DNA of 64,000 nucleotides from Macrotrachela quadricornifera (GCA_022393335.1 JAJEKB010021543.1:360696-424695); one strand, 5' to 3'; counted from the first letter of the stretch, positions 46,501-59,049 are shown. Notes: generated by a model from the sequence alone, not told the origin. Numbers and translations are program-made.

Positions 46501-46890
46501 GTTCATAGTTTGTTTAGTTTAGCAAAAAATACTGAATCGGATGTAGGTGGATCGTCTAGATATTGATCTGCTTTATGGTGAAAGCTTGAGCTTATTTGTT
46601 GGCTTTGGTGCAAAAATATTTCAAAAATCATTATTGTCTTGTTTGAAATATATAGTGTAACGAAAAAAACAACAGTATAAGTATTCACAGCTATGTCTTT
46701 AAATGGCAAAAATATGTTAAAAAGCTTTTATTTACCTGCTTTTATAATGTGCGATCAAATATTTTTAATAGTTTGCATGCTGAAGTAGAGAAAATATCCC
46801 TAGTATCGACAGTAAAAAATTGTTTCATCTTGTTTGAGCTCGTACATAACTATTTTTACTGTCGGTTTTAGAGACATTTGCTCTACATAT
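43528..46890. other. AT-rich non-coding region
   Basis: More than 3 kb without a supported gene. Only short ORFs without recognisable sequence on either strand. Confidence 0.45.
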
Positions 46891-46895
46891 TTCCA

Positions 46896-47290
46896 TTTAG
46901 ACTAGTCCAGACTCGTCCACTACATAAAAGACTACAATCAGTCCTATGTACCGTCCCTTATGTTTCTACTTTTTCAGTTTTAAATCCATTCCAGACGGTC
47001 GTCATGACAGTTGTCATGTCTAGTCTTTGTCCCAGACACTCGTGGTCTGGGACTAGTCTGCATATTAGAAAATAATGTCCGATGTCAACTGATCTCAGAA
47101 CAGTCCTAGATGAATCTTTTGCAAAAAGAAGACTAGACTATGTACGTATAATATTGTCCGTCAATCATGTAATTTAGACGAGGCTTCTCCGGACTGGTCA
47201 TGTCATAGTCGAATTTGAGACAAAGACTAGTGATGACGGATCGATATGAATAGAAAAAGGACGAGTCATTTAGTCCGTCTTTTGTTCATC
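46896..47290. mobile_element. Motif-dense non-coding island (AGACTAGTC-type)
   Basis: Drifting copies of the palindrome-like motif GACTAGTC and its halves AGTCC, AGAC and GTCT recur throughout, for example AGACTAGTCCAGACTCGTCC near 46900, GGACTAGTCTG near 47050 and AAAGACTAGTGATGACGG near 47230. No ORF. It may be the remains of a foldback-type transposon. Confidence 0.45.
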
Positions 47291-48020
47291 TGGAAACATC
47301 ACACTCCGTATAGGTACCGCAATAGGATTTTATAGAGCAACACATTTATTGAGACCGCCAGCGACGTGACGAGAATCAGTATATAGCGTTGGAAAAACCG
47401 TCTATATCCATTACAAGATTAGTATCAAGAAAAAAAAGCACTTAACTATCACATTAGCATTAGAGGTTGGCTTCATATGTGAACAGAAAGATTACTGAAA
47501 TTCTACATATGTTTTAGACCGAACGAGTTTTTAATTTTTACACTACTTTAAGAATTTTATATATTCTTTTCCTAACGAATACAGTGCATATAGTGCGCTA
47601 AAAGAATAATAGGGTATGACCTTCTTCGATATTTTCATTGAATGTTTGTCATAAAAAAAAATGCATTCAATGAAAGAAAAACAAACAAAGACACAACAAA
47701 AGAAAACTAGACAAAATTCTTCATACAACCAGTAATAGTTGAATAGATTTAATTACAATCACACCATAATAAAACAAACGCAATTATTCCTCTTTCTAAT
47801 CTCTGAAAGTATCCAGACGATCGAAAAAAATAAAAAAAAGAAATTGTAATATTGATTTGATCTTTTCTTTATTGAAATTGAATATGACAGTTTTCTTTAA
47901 TATTGTTTGTTTTCAATTAAACTAATATAGAAAGAAAAGAGAGAATAATAGAAAAAAAAATATTTCAAATAATGATTAAATTTAAAATTAAATTGTTACG
48001 TCTGTATTAAAAGTGCATCA
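47291..48020. other. Non-coding region upstream of LamG gene
   Basis: No gene seen; it should include the promoter of the LamG protein gene. Confidence 0.4.
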
Positions 48021-50558
48021 ATGAAGAAAGCTGCAAATTCAATTCGTATTGGTTTAATTAGACGACGATCTATAACTCCAAATTTAGATGAAGATGAATT
48101 ATCATCAGATATTCAACAACAAACAAATTATGAATTTATGAAAAAACAGGTTACTTTAGTTTTTTATGTATCATAAAAATGAAATGGTTTTTTTTTTGTA
48201 TATTCTAAAAGAATAATCAAGACTATTCATATAGGAGATGTTCTTCATGTTAATTGAATTTATCTTTCAATCATATAGATAGAAAACATTCATAATTCTA
48301 TTTTATTTCAATAAGTTATATAATATTGTAAATATATTTACTTTTTAGCGTGCAGACAGACGAATAAGTCGTAGTGCACCTGTAAAAGAGAAATTACAAC
48401 AGCAACAACGTATTCATACATTAGAAACATCCAATATTCCTCATCTACATGATGTCAATGAAGTTCATACAAATACACATCGATATCCAAAAGTGAGATG
48501 AACAGATTGTATCTCTATGATAATATTTAGATTAACTTTTTATTTATATTTATTTATTAGACTCCCAATTCGCCTTTACCTCCATCATTTCCTCAACTAC
48601 AAAGAGAAATAACAACAACTAATCTGAATGAAATACCAACCAAAACAAAGTCATATTTTTTAATAATTTTATAAATAAATTAAATCTATTGTTTATTTTC
48701 ATTGTAGATGGTCAACAAAAAAGAAGATCTTAGTAGGAGTTTCAGCAGCTTTAGCGCTTGCTGCTATTATTGCCATTCCAATTGTATTAGGTATTTTACT
48801 TACAAGATCAACAGGTATATTTATTTTGAGTGATCATTGACTTTTCTTAAGTACTAGAGTATATCATTATATATTAATCTGATTAAACAAAAAAATACTC
48901 TTGTTGAGTAGTCGATAGAAATACTATTTTACAGAATAGGACAGCAATCTTGTCAAAAATATACCATATAATGTTTTTCTACATGTAAAGAAAAAAAGAT
49001 TCAAATTAGTGATGTCGCCAGAAGTAAGCTAAGCCAAGTGTTGCTCTTCTACTGATAGTCTTTACTCCAATATTGAAAAAGAATATGTAAAGTGTCATCC
49101 TAACACCGCTATAAGTTCTTTAAACGCTGCTCAGCTATTCATCTTTATCTAACTACATCTCCAGTTTAAACAATTCGTTCATAGTTATTATATTGATACC
49201 TGATTACGTAGTTAATATATTTTTTTCTCGTAGAAACAACAAGTACGACAATAACAACAACTACTCCAACTACTACGATATCACCAACAGTTGTTTCTGC
49301 AGAATGGTCCTTTGACAATACAGTAGCAGACCTCTACAATGTCTATAACGGTCAATTAATAAATGGTGCAACATATTATTCAAGTACTAGTGGAGTACAA
49401 TCACCATATATAGGACATGGTCGCACACTTTATGTCTTTTATACATTAAATCAATCATTTCTTGTTTCTACTCCATTCTTTAATTTAAGTTATACAAGTT
49501 TTACTATTGAAGCTTGGATTTATCCTTCGACAACTACGGGTGATCGAGGAATATTTGGTCAATGTCAATGTTCAACATGTACAAATCAATGTTTTTATTT
49601 AATTCTTCGATCTAATCGTTTATATGTTGGTTTTACATTAAATGATTTATCTAGTTCGACGACTTTGTCAAATACTTGGCATCATATTGCATTTGTTTAT
49701 AATTATGATACACAACAACAAATTTTGTATTTAGATGGAGTACAAGATGCTATCAAATCAAGTGCACAACCTTATCAAGGAAAAAATGGAAGTATTCAAA
49801 TAGGTTCAACTCAAGTTTCTTCTACCACAAATTTTTTCCATGGTTATATCGATAATGTAATGATAACAACACGTGCGAAATCTGCAGTAGAAATTTTACG
49901 TGATGCATCATTGATAGCCTATTATTCATTTGATATATCAAATCCAAATGTTGATAGTGGTCCTAATGGATTAAATGGAACATCAACAAATACAGTGACA
50001 GTTGTTGGACGTGTCAATGAAGCAATGCGTTTTCTCAGTTCATCATCTTATTTTCAAGTCTATGGCTTTTATCATGCTCCTTATGGCATTAGTACTACCA
50101 AACCATTTTCTATTTCTATGTGGATAAATCCATCATCTCTTACGACTTCTGTAATTGTTCAGCTGTTTCCTACATCTCTTAGCACTGGTTCATGTGTAAA
50201 TCTACTTGGTATTTATTCATCAAGTAGTGGATCAACGGGACAGATATATGTATACAGCTATAATACTGGTCTACCAACATTGTTTGGTCCATATGTGACA
50301 CAAAATACATGGACCCACATTTCTTTGATATATGGTTCGACGAATGGTTCTTCATTATATCTAAATGGAAATCTTTTTGGTACCACTGCAACTACATCCT
50401 ATGCTACAACTAATACTTACGCATACTTATTTATCGGTTACGCTTATAGTTGTACTTGGGCTTTTTTCAATGGTGCTTATCAAGGTTCGGTTGATGAAAT
50501 CTATATTCACAATCGAGAACTAACACAAACTGACATTACTACTCTTGCGAATCCGTAA
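48021..50558 (+). CDS. Type II membrane protein with two LamG/concanavalin A-like domains
   Basis: Five exons: 48021-48149, 48349-48492, 48561-48649, 48708-48814 and 49234-50558; 597 residues with consistent phases. A cytosolic N-terminus of about 125 residues is basic and Gln-rich. A membrane segment lies at about 127-150 (ILVGVSAALALAAIIAIPIV). A Thr-rich stalk (TTSTTITTTTPTTTIS) follows. The ectodomain has two jelly-roll LamG-type units (Laminin_G_3/ConA-like). The first is at about 175-350, with SFTIEAWIYPS, WHHIAFVYNYDTQQQILYLD and GYIDNVMI. The second is at about 370-595, with SISMWINPSS, WTHISLIYGSTNGSSLYLNG and GSVDEIYIHNREL. A Cys-rich loop (CQCSTCTNQC) sits in the first. There is no signal peptide; orientation follows from the N-terminal positive charges. 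A cell-surface binding or adhesion role is inferred. Such genes are abundant in bdelloid genomes as I know them. Confidence 0.82.
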
Positions 50559-51034
50559 ACTATTATTATAACTACAAAGATATTATACTTGTTTACTTTG
50601 CTCTATACTTAAAAAAAACTATAATGTTTTATCATATTTTCCTTTGTGTAGTTAGAAATTAACATATCATCCATTTTCTGTAATATTCCACATTCCAATA
50701 AAATTTATTTTCTTCGCACAAAAAATTCATTGATTTATCAGATTTTGTACTAGAATAACAGAATAAATGTTATTAATATTTTTGGTGTCTTGATGAAAAA
50801 ATTTCTCCTAAGATATATTGACTTGTACGAGGTCAGAGTAGCTAAGACTCTTATAGCAAATAGACAATTATGAAATTATTTATTGTAGAATTGATTTGAA
50901 TTAGCGAAAAGTGATACAAATGTGGTATGTGATAATAGTCAAAGAGTAAAATATACTTTTCATACCAAAAGAAAAGAGATAATTGTTGTACTATTATTAC
51001 TCAAATGATTGATTCTCTCAAAAAAAAAAAAAAA
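50559..51034. other. Non-coding region
   Basis: 3' flank of the LamG gene. An AATAAA near 50697 could be its poly(A) signal. No gene. Confidence 0.4.
51021..51034 (-). terminator. Pol III terminator of tRNA-Met
   Basis: Long T run on the minus strand starting 1 nt after the tRNA 3' end. Confidence 0.85.
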
Positions 51035-51107
51035 TGCCCCGGGTGAGGATCGAACTCACGACCTTCAGATTATGAGACTGACGCTCTACCGACTGAGCCA
51101 CCGCGGC
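51035..51107 (-). tRNA. tRNA-Met (anticodon CAT), elongator type
   Basis: 73 nt on the minus strand without intron. The D-arm (GCTC..GAGC), anticodon arm with loop CTCATAA, variable AGGTC and T-arm GTGAG-TTCGATC-CTCAC are all intact. The acceptor stem is 7 bp with one G-G mismatch at pair 4-69, and discriminator base A is encoded. The anticodon/T-arm part matches animal elongator tRNA-Met; the initiator lacks this loop. A 13-T run on the minus strand directly downstream is the Pol III terminator. Confidence 0.95.
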
Positions 51108-51843
51108 GGCATAAGATAGAGAAGAATTCCGAAAGGAAAGAATTTCACTTACAACAACAAATAATCTCAGAACGAAACATTCTTTTCTATTACACCATAA
51201 CAATGAGATTAGAAATATTTCTTGAAATTCACTTTTTTTTTGTTATGTTATAACATGATGAAATTTTAAGTATTTATTATTTAACATTGAATAGTAAAGG
51301 TATACAAAAAAAAGTTATGTTTAATAGTTCATTAGTTTTTTCTAATTTTTCTTGTTTTCGATAAAGATTAACAACTTATTCAGCACTTGTTACATCTTCA
51401 ACTGATTTATCTTCTCCTTCTCATATTTATATTATAGTTGATTAGATACTTTAATTAAACTTCTAGGAAATCCCTTTATACTTCATTTTATATTCAATCG
51501 GAATAATTTATTGGTCAAATAAAATTTACAGGTTATTCATTCGTTTCATATAGTTTTGAAATTCTTCACAACTATACAATTCATTTTGATGACATTAGTC
51601 ATCAATTCGTATGTACCGCTTGAAGTGTCAACATATTTAGTTATCACTTAAAGTTCTGTTACCAGTAAATAAAAAGATAAAGATGTAAAGATATTTTTAT
51701 TTTTATTTTTATTTTATCAAATGTTCACAATAGTTGCTATATGATTATTTATAATAAGTTAAGTCCTTTCTAATAATTTATTAAAAGGTTTCTTAAAACT
51801 CTTTCTAAAATAATTTTCAATTGCCTTGAAAACCGCATAAATA
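51108..51843. other. AT-rich non-coding region
   Basis: Nothing recognisable between the tRNA gene and the Tc1-like element. Confidence 0.4.
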
Positions 51844-53133
51844 CCGTGGTTTGCAAAAAGGATTGGAACAAATGTTTGATCTATATTAATGGCTAATTCA
51901 ACTTTTTTCCAAAAAAATGTTTCTTTGTTTAGTAGATATAAGTTCACAATTTTAGAATATATAATTCAATATTCGATTCGCTCTTCTTTTGATTCGATAA
52001 CCAAGTAACATCTCTTCTTCATGCTGTTCATCAAATTGATTATGATTTTGTTTCAATATTTTTCCATTCCTCATGGATAAAACGTTTCAACTCATTAATA
52101 TTTTCTGGTTTTCGCTTTTCAACACGATGTTTTACGATGTTCCACAAATTCTCGATTGGATTAAGATCAGGGCTATTTCAAGACCAATCGAGAGCCTGTG
52201 GAACATTTTTATCCAACCATTTTTTAGTTGTTAAAGATTAATGCGTGGGATCGTTATCCCGTTGCAGTTGCTATTTATTATTAAACTGCCGTCTTGCATT
52301 ATCAATTAAGTCATTTTCTAAGATATCAATGTAATAATCACTACTCATAATCTTTTGAAATGAAGGAAAACCAATCAACCCATTATAACTGATGGCACCT
52401 CAAACATGGACCTTTTGTCGAATTTTTGGTACTCGTTTTTTTTCTTGTTTTGAATATTTTGACCAACGATGAATTGTATTTCTAAACAATTGAAATGAGC
52501 ACTCATCAGTAAATATCGTAAACTTCCAATTAACTGTTAAATGCTCTTTGGTCCATTGAACTCGACGTTATTTTTGTTCATCTGTAAGCATTGGGGTATT
52601 TAACGGTAAATAATTCTGATGACCATGTCGATGTAAATGGCGTGAAATTGTACTGATGGAAACAGTTAAACTACATTGATCCTGTAATTTTTCAGCTAAT
52701 TCTGTTAATGTAACTTCGTTGTTTCATCGAATAAATTGACCTAATGTTCGACTATGTTTTGGACCAATAACACGTTTTCGACCATTGCCTGGTTGATATT
52801 CTAAAGAACTTTGAGTTCAGAGTTTTTTTGAATTGGTAACTAATTGTGGACAATGGTATCTTGGTATCCTGATGAATCTTTCTGGCAGAACGAATTCCTA
52901 TATTCCAATAATGTAATACAGAAATATGATGAGATCTTAACTGATTTGTCTTTACCATTTCAGACCGCCATTAACCAAGGACAAAAGAGAGATGAATCAG
53001 ATATGTGAATTTTTTTAGTAAATTATCTAGTAAGAATATATCCACAATAGATACAAATCAAATGCTAAAAAAAGCTAGAAAAAATAAATTCTTTATGTTG
53101 TCATTTTGTTCCAATTCTTTTTGCAAACCACTG
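51844..53133 (-). mobile_element. Tc1-like DNA transposon (degraded)
   Basis: 1,290 bp between TA dinucleotides. Terminal inverted repeats of about 25 bp share TGGTTTGCAAAAAG and GATTGGAAC (left), matching GTTCCAATTCTTTTTGCAAA on the right. The transposase on the minus strand is full of stops. Confidence 0.85.
51990..52958 (-). pseudogene. Tc1/mariner-type transposase, inactivated
   Basis: Starts at ATG 52958 (MVKTNQLRSHHISVLHYWNI) with a helix-turn-helix region. After a frame change come VIGPKHSRTLGQFI, EKLQDQCSLTVSISTISRHL and the catalytic blocks: FTDECSF (first D), QRDNDPTH (second D) and SPDLNPIENLWNIVKHRVEK (E). Several in-frame stops and at least one frameshift show it is dead. Function of intact relatives: cut-and-paste transposition at TA. 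Confidence 0.85.
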
Positions 53134-53450
53134 TATGTTAAGTGTGCAGAATAAGAGAATTCTTTATTTTATTTACAATTTATACGTTTTTTTTATACAA
53201 ATGCATCAAAAATTTATCTAGTTGTTTTCAAGTGATTCATTTCATTTCGTTTTTAGTTCGCTTCGTTTTTATCAAACTGATAATTAGAGAGAAAATAGAT
53301 ATCGTATCGAATGTCACTTTATATATCTTCTGTCTTATGAGATTCAATACTAATTTCTATCAGTTATTTTTTTTCTTTTCTTTAACAAACGATCTAACCA
53401 TGTCATGTGTCATTTCGATAAATGCACATACTATCTACTCAGATGAAAGA
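53134..53450. other. AT-rich non-coding region
   Basis: A 110-codon plus-strand ORF here (53142-53474) is hydrophobic low-complexity sequence with no recognised family. I do not call it a gene. Confidence 0.35.
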
Positions 53451-53455
53451 ATACG

Positions 53456-54335
53456 CCATGGTAAACGCCGTTAAACAGTAAAAAACGACGACAAACGGTC
53501 ACCTTGAAGCCATCGTTTACAGTGAATCGTAAAGCGTTTTGAAAACGACGAAAAGCTACAGTCGTTTCCTTTAGTTGTTTCCGTCTCATTTGAAACGATA
53601 GCCGTAAGGCCTACTGTTTTTCACCGTCATCAAGCCGTATTCCGCCGATAGCTTAGAATGTATTGCCTTTTGTCAAAAAAAAATGTTTTTTTAGTCTCTA
53701 TATATATGAAAGGTCACTTATTTTAAATGTAATGATTATTTTAATATAACGATTATTTTAAAAAAAATAATTATTTTGAATATAATGATTCGTTTTTTAT
53801 TTAGATTGGTCCAACACCAATACAAATTGTAAGTTATTATAGATAAAATGATTATTTTTTTATTTAGGCTGGTCTAATACCAATATGGATGGTAAGTTAT
53901 TTTAAATAAAATAATTATATTTTTAGTTAGAATCGCGATGTTATTCTCATAATTGATGATTAATCGCTGATGTTTGCCTGCTTTTGATAATATGGGCATC
54001 ACAGTATAGAATCGTAAATACGATAGTATACTGTGATCGTACATCGTCGAATTTCGTCGTATACAATCATATATGAGCATCGTAATGCTCGTCCTGAATA
54101 ATTATGATAGAGTCGACGAAGTAAAAGCTACTTATACTATCTGGTGTAAAACGTCTAAAAAAACGGTGCGTTTTTGACATGAAACGGCTGAAAAATGGCA
54201 GCGATATGGCTCATGATTATTCACCGGAAACGACCTGAAACGGCACTGTTTCCGTTCCGGAAAAAAACTACATATACAAATCTGGGTTAACGGATTACGG
54301 TATTAAACGGCATCCGCCCATGCCCGTTTCCTGCA
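53456..54335. mobile_element. Motif-dense non-coding island (AAACG/CGTTT-type)
   Basis: Arms at 53456-53640 and about 54150-54335 are packed with AAACGAC, AAACGGC, GTTTCC and CCGTT in both orientations (for example GTAAACGCCGTTAAACAG on the left and GTATTAAACGGCATCCG on the right). The middle is AT-rich and includes a tandem repeat with splice-like signals. No ORF. Confidence 0.4.
53805..53891 (+). repeat. Tandem 63-bp repeat with two 24-nt micro-exon-like units
   Basis: Two units at 53805-53828 and 53868-53891, each exactly 24 nt, are preceded by TTTATTTAG and followed by GTAAGTTATT. In frame they read IGPTPIQI and AGLIPIWM. Whether they are ever spliced is unknown. Confidence 0.45.
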
Positions 54336-54895
54336 CAAATATAGCCATTTTTTAGTCATTTCATGCCTCATACGGCACCGAAAATGGCGTTCGAATCATC
54401 GACGTGGGTAGTCCTACAAAACTTTATATCGATTATTAGTCATGATTATTTTCTTTGATTTTATCAGTACTGCACAGTCGACTGATTGTGTGACCTCGTA
54501 TAAAAAATAAGAATAATCCAACGTCTGTATTTTTATCATCTTAATGGTTTACTCTGTGGTGAACCAATGGTACGTTTTTCTATTCAATTTTTGTAATGAA
54601 CATTGACCATTCTTTCTTCAGAAATGACCATAGTGGACGTATCCTTGAAAGTTACTTTTTTTGTTGATGATCTGACTAGACATAACAGGCGCGCATTTTT
54701 CGCTCATTCTCATTATTGTATATAAAAAAAGAAATTGTTGATGAATAATTCATATAATCAATATTGATAATATTTTACGTATATTTCCTGAGTTCTCGTC
54801 TAAATATGTGTGTCATTGAGCAAGTACGTTTCAATGAAGATGTTCTTCGTTGTTGAATAATTGGTATAAAATAAACTACGTTATTTTTCTCATAG

Positions 54896-55286
54896 ATACA
54901 ACGAACATCTTTAAGTCAAGTTTCCGCGATGTTTCCAAATTCATATGGTAATGGATGGCAGAGTAAGTGTATTGGTTCTATTTTTTGTTATCAACTTTGT
55001 TTTCATAGATGCTGTCAACGATCTGACAATAATGGCACATCACTTTGGTTCGATCGTTAAAATATCTTTACAACAGTCAATCACTTACAAGGACTATCTA
55101 GAATTTGTGATTTTGTAAGCATCTGAATAAGTAGTCTCAACAAAAATGAAAATTTCCTTTTTCTAGTTATGACGATCAGACATCAGCAAAAAAATTTTTG
55201 ATTATCATCAACTTGCAAACAAGTTGCATAATACGAATCAAATCTTCATTAATCTAGCATATAAAGAAATAGAAGAAAACAATTAA
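54896..55286 (+). pseudogene. Gene fragment with intact splice sites and a frameshift
   Basis: Three exon-like blocks, 54896-54962, 55009-55114 and 55167-55286, with consensus acceptors and donors and short introns of 46 and 52 nt. They join in frame to read SAMFPNSYGNGWQNAVNDL, then IMAHHFGSIVKISLQQS, then DYLEFVIFYDDQTSAKKF. At the A7T5 run in the last block the natural continuation (FDYHQLANKLHNTNQIFINL) is in the next frame, ending at TAA 55284-55286. This is a one-base indel, either a real mutation or an assembly error. It vaguely recalls an RRM-like fold, but I do not recognise the family, and no 5' exon was found. Confidence 0.35.
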
Positions 55287-56289
55287 TCTAGATGAATTAG
55301 AAGAAAAATGATTCAAAGTTTTTTCAGTGATCTGTTTGATCGATCATTGTTCATATTGTTTCACTTTTTTTGATTGTTCTATCTTGATAGAAATTATAAA
55401 AAAAATAAAGAAATATTTCATCTAGAGGGCTTACATCCTTGCTTCATAATCTGATAATCTATTATCTTATAACACGTACATTTGTGCAAAAAGTAGTATA
55501 TCATTCAACAACACAGATTCTACTTGAAGTGAAAGAAAAACATACTTACTAGTTTTGAAGTTTTATGTGGAAGATGAATTAGGTCTCATCAGCTAAATTG
55601 TAGCAAATATGTATGCATGAATTTATTGTGAGCGTGTGACAGAGCAACATATTTCACAAGAACGGTTCTGCATGCAGATGTGACAATTGAATCTTGAAGT
55701 AGAATTTGGTAGAATAAGGTTGTCAATAAAGATTTTCTCCTTATTCATATTTATCGTACTCACACATCCTTATAATGTGCCTATTGGATGTCTCATTGAG
55801 TAAAATACAACAATTGTTTTTCGTTTTAATCGTGATATTGTTGATTAAAGGAAGGTAAAATACTTCTGTGCAACTATTTTTCATAAAATTAATCTTAAAT
55901 AGGTTCAGTAAAATTCCTATTGATAAATCATCTTACAAAAATAACGATCGATTGCTATTTCTACTGTCAATCTTGTTTAACTTAATGTCTCCTCTTTATT
56001 TATTAATTTTTAATAAAGACGTATCTTGATTATTGACTAATGGGAAACCTGCTTAGAGATCAAATGGTTAGTTTTAGTGAGAGCATGATAATACAAATAT
56101 TCATTGATGTTTGTTATTTTATAAATTATTTGATGTTATCTGTTTCATTATTCATATGTTAATATAAAATTCATAAGATTTAGTATGTCCCAAAATGAAG
56201 AAAATATATTCAAAAGGATGAATTTCATATTGACTCTTTGAACGTTGAGTTATTACTCTGGAGAAGATAGTTAACAATCGTCAGTATTA
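55287..56289. other. AT-rich non-coding region
   Basis: No supported gene. Confidence 0.4.
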
Positions 56290-57203
56290 CTTAGGGTATA
56301 CCAAAAGTAGTGAGCCTGATACTTTATTCTTGTATCGAAGGCTTGGAGAAATTTTCTTTTTTTACCAATAGATAGAGCGTGTTTCACTCTATTTTTCTAT
56401 GCTATTTGATCAATATGAAACTGTTATCATAATAATAAAATTTCGATAAGATCGGTTTCTGTCGCATATGTGCTGGTAGCATGAAATCTCGTGTGTATTT
56501 TTGGAATAACTTTTCATAGAAACAATATAGAGAACTACGGTTTTCGCCGTTGGAAAGAGGAGATGAAGTCGCATCGAACCATATATTATCGATTTTTCTA
56601 ACATGATTTCTGACGGTTTTTTTATTCTATTTTCTAACCGTCGGACAAACGCTTGTTTCATGAAGAAAAGAAAAAGCAAAAAATTTGATAGAATATCCTA
56701 GTAGAGATTCGTCTAGAATAGGTATTATCCATAAATAATTAAATTTAAAGAGCTGAGTCTTACGCAGTTTGTAGATCTTCGATTAACGGTTTAAATGTGA
56801 ACACGATTATTGACAATTTACTATAAACAACTCATGCAATAGATTTGCTCTTTAAAAGGTGAGCTAAAACCTTACAAAAAGCAGGTTAGAAAAATCAGTA
56901 ATACATAGCTTGATGCGTCTTCATCTCCTCTTTCCAACGGCGAAAACCGCAGTTCTCTATCTTGTTATCATCAAAAGTTATTCCAAAAATACTCACAAGC
57001 ACTCATGCTCATGCTACCAGCGTATATGCGACAAACACAGATTTTATCGAAATTTTATTATTATGATAACAGTTTCATATTGATCAAATAGTATAGAAAA
57101 ATAGAGTGAAACACGCTCTATCTATTAGTAAAAAAAGAAAATTTCTCCAAGCCTTCTATACGAGAATAAAGTATCAGGCTCACTACTTTTGGTATGCCCT
57201 AAG
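56290..57203. mobile_element. Palindromic MITE with arms of about 295 bp, CCAAAAGTAGTG family
   Basis: Termini CTTAGGGTATACCAAAAGTA and TACTTTTGGTATGCCCTAAG, flanked by TA. The arms align over nearly 300 bp at high identity; both contain CGGTTTTCGCCGTTGGAAAG and its complement. The spacer is about 320 bp, and there is no transposase. The same outer ends as the element at 10718-11684. Confidence 0.85.
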
Positions 57204-59045
57204 TAATAGTAATGAATGTACTGTTTAATTAATCACAAGATCTTTGTCTATAGGTCTATAGAATCCATAAAAGTCTCTCTCTGTAATTGATTCATAGATT
57301 ATCGTCAAGAAAGAAAAACAATTTCATTCTCAAAGTTAATGTTCTCAGTTTCCGATTGATAAAAAACAGAAGAGCACTTTGTTTGAAATAGTTACACTAT
57401 AGCATGGCAAGTAAAAATAAATTTATGTTAAATATGTTTACATAAAGAACTGTCTATTTTCATAAGTGATGAACAGTTTTCGAAAAATTGGTATAGAGAG
57501 TTTAGAGGAAAATATATAATAATAGGTCATGAAAACTAATATCTGTTTTCACAATGATTCTCATATACCTTGATAAAACATTTTGATTGTTGGTTCTCCA
57601 TCAATCCTTATGATCTGTATCGAGTTCGACACCTATTTCGGTCGAAACCAGTTATCAGACAGTTTGAAAAAAATTGCAAGAGAATGAATCAACATATTGA
57701 TATCAGGTTGCCCAGAAACTTCGTGCAACTATATCCAAACTACGTGCGCCGTACATTTAGTTTCCACTATTGCTTAGAGCTTTCAGTTTTAGCATATTTC
57801 ATTCATTTTGAGTTTAATTTCATCTTTCTCTTTGGATGAAAAAAATTGTTGCCGTAACCCATGTCTATCTATGATTGAAATATTATAGTTCGAATTCATT
57901 CTTCAATAAAATCGTGCATGAGGTATCTGTTTTACAAATCGAGATACGCAGTTTCATAGGGTTTATCAGGGGCTGCAAGATCTCTTCAAAATCTCGTTGC
58001 ATCATTTTAAAAGTTTCATTACATAGTCAGTTTTAGTTGCTCTTTTTATTAGAAGTCTTAGCATTTCAAAATTCTCTAATCACGTATGAAAGATTTTATA
58101 GACATCCTCTGAAAATCTCCAAAAGCTTTGAACAATCATTTTTCAATTCCGACTATCGCAGATTATGACCCAGAGAAAAGTTTACCTTTTCGAAATTTTT
58201 TCTCTTCCAGCATTGATTTGATAACGAGATATAAAGATAGTAACTCACTCACATCATCATTTCTGAAACATAGACAGAAATGGTTATGAAAACTAAGTCC
58301 TTTCATACTAAGGAAATTATACTGGAAACGCGTGGATCATGTTAAAACTGTGCTCGTTACAAAATGATGTAAAGTAATTGCTTGACGCATTCAATTCAGG
58401 TATAATTACACGAACTTAAGGAACGATCTTATAAAAGATAATCGATAATTTCTTCATTCATTAATTAGCTGCTTTGAGATCTTCTATTAATATAAAAGAT
58501 CACCACAGTTTAGCCATTGTAAGAGAATGGTTAATGATATACATAGAAATGGAAGAGATTTGTAGAAAAATTTTTTCACAATGAAAAAATCTGTTTTTCA
58601 TTGAATTTTTTGAAGAATATCAATTGAGAGCTTTTCTTAGATGAAAAACAAGTTTTAAAGAATAATTTTATTTATTTTTTTTTCTGTTGTTTTCAATGAA
58701 TACAAAAAGGAGAAAATACTGATAAAAAAAAGCAACGAAACTAATATTAGGTTCATTCTATAAATTTTTTTTAAATAAGTTTCTCTCTTTTTAAAGCTAC
58801 ATTTTATTATTCTAAAAACTAAAACAATAAAATTGAATACAGTTAGAAAATGATAACGACATGATAACTGATACAAACGCACAAATTAAAAAAAATTCAA
58901 ATATAGCTTTATAATATGCTATTGAAGTGCTTGTACGATGGAAATACAGGATGTTTCGAAAGTTCTTGAAGAAAGTAAAATTCTAGAATTCTACTATTTA
59001 TTAAATTTAATCGACCAACTTTTTCAGATAATAGATATAAGTGTG
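57204..59045. other. Non-coding region
   Basis: An 89-codon plus-strand ORF at 57570-57839 (begins MIKHFDCWFS by ORF convention) has plausible amino-acid composition but no recognised family, no ATG context and no splice partner. Left uncalled. Confidence 0.35.
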
Positions 59046-59049
59046 AAGT

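Noticed and set aside
57570..57839. 89-codon ORF
   Set aside because: Plausible composition only; no family, no splice partner and no conserved motif visible.
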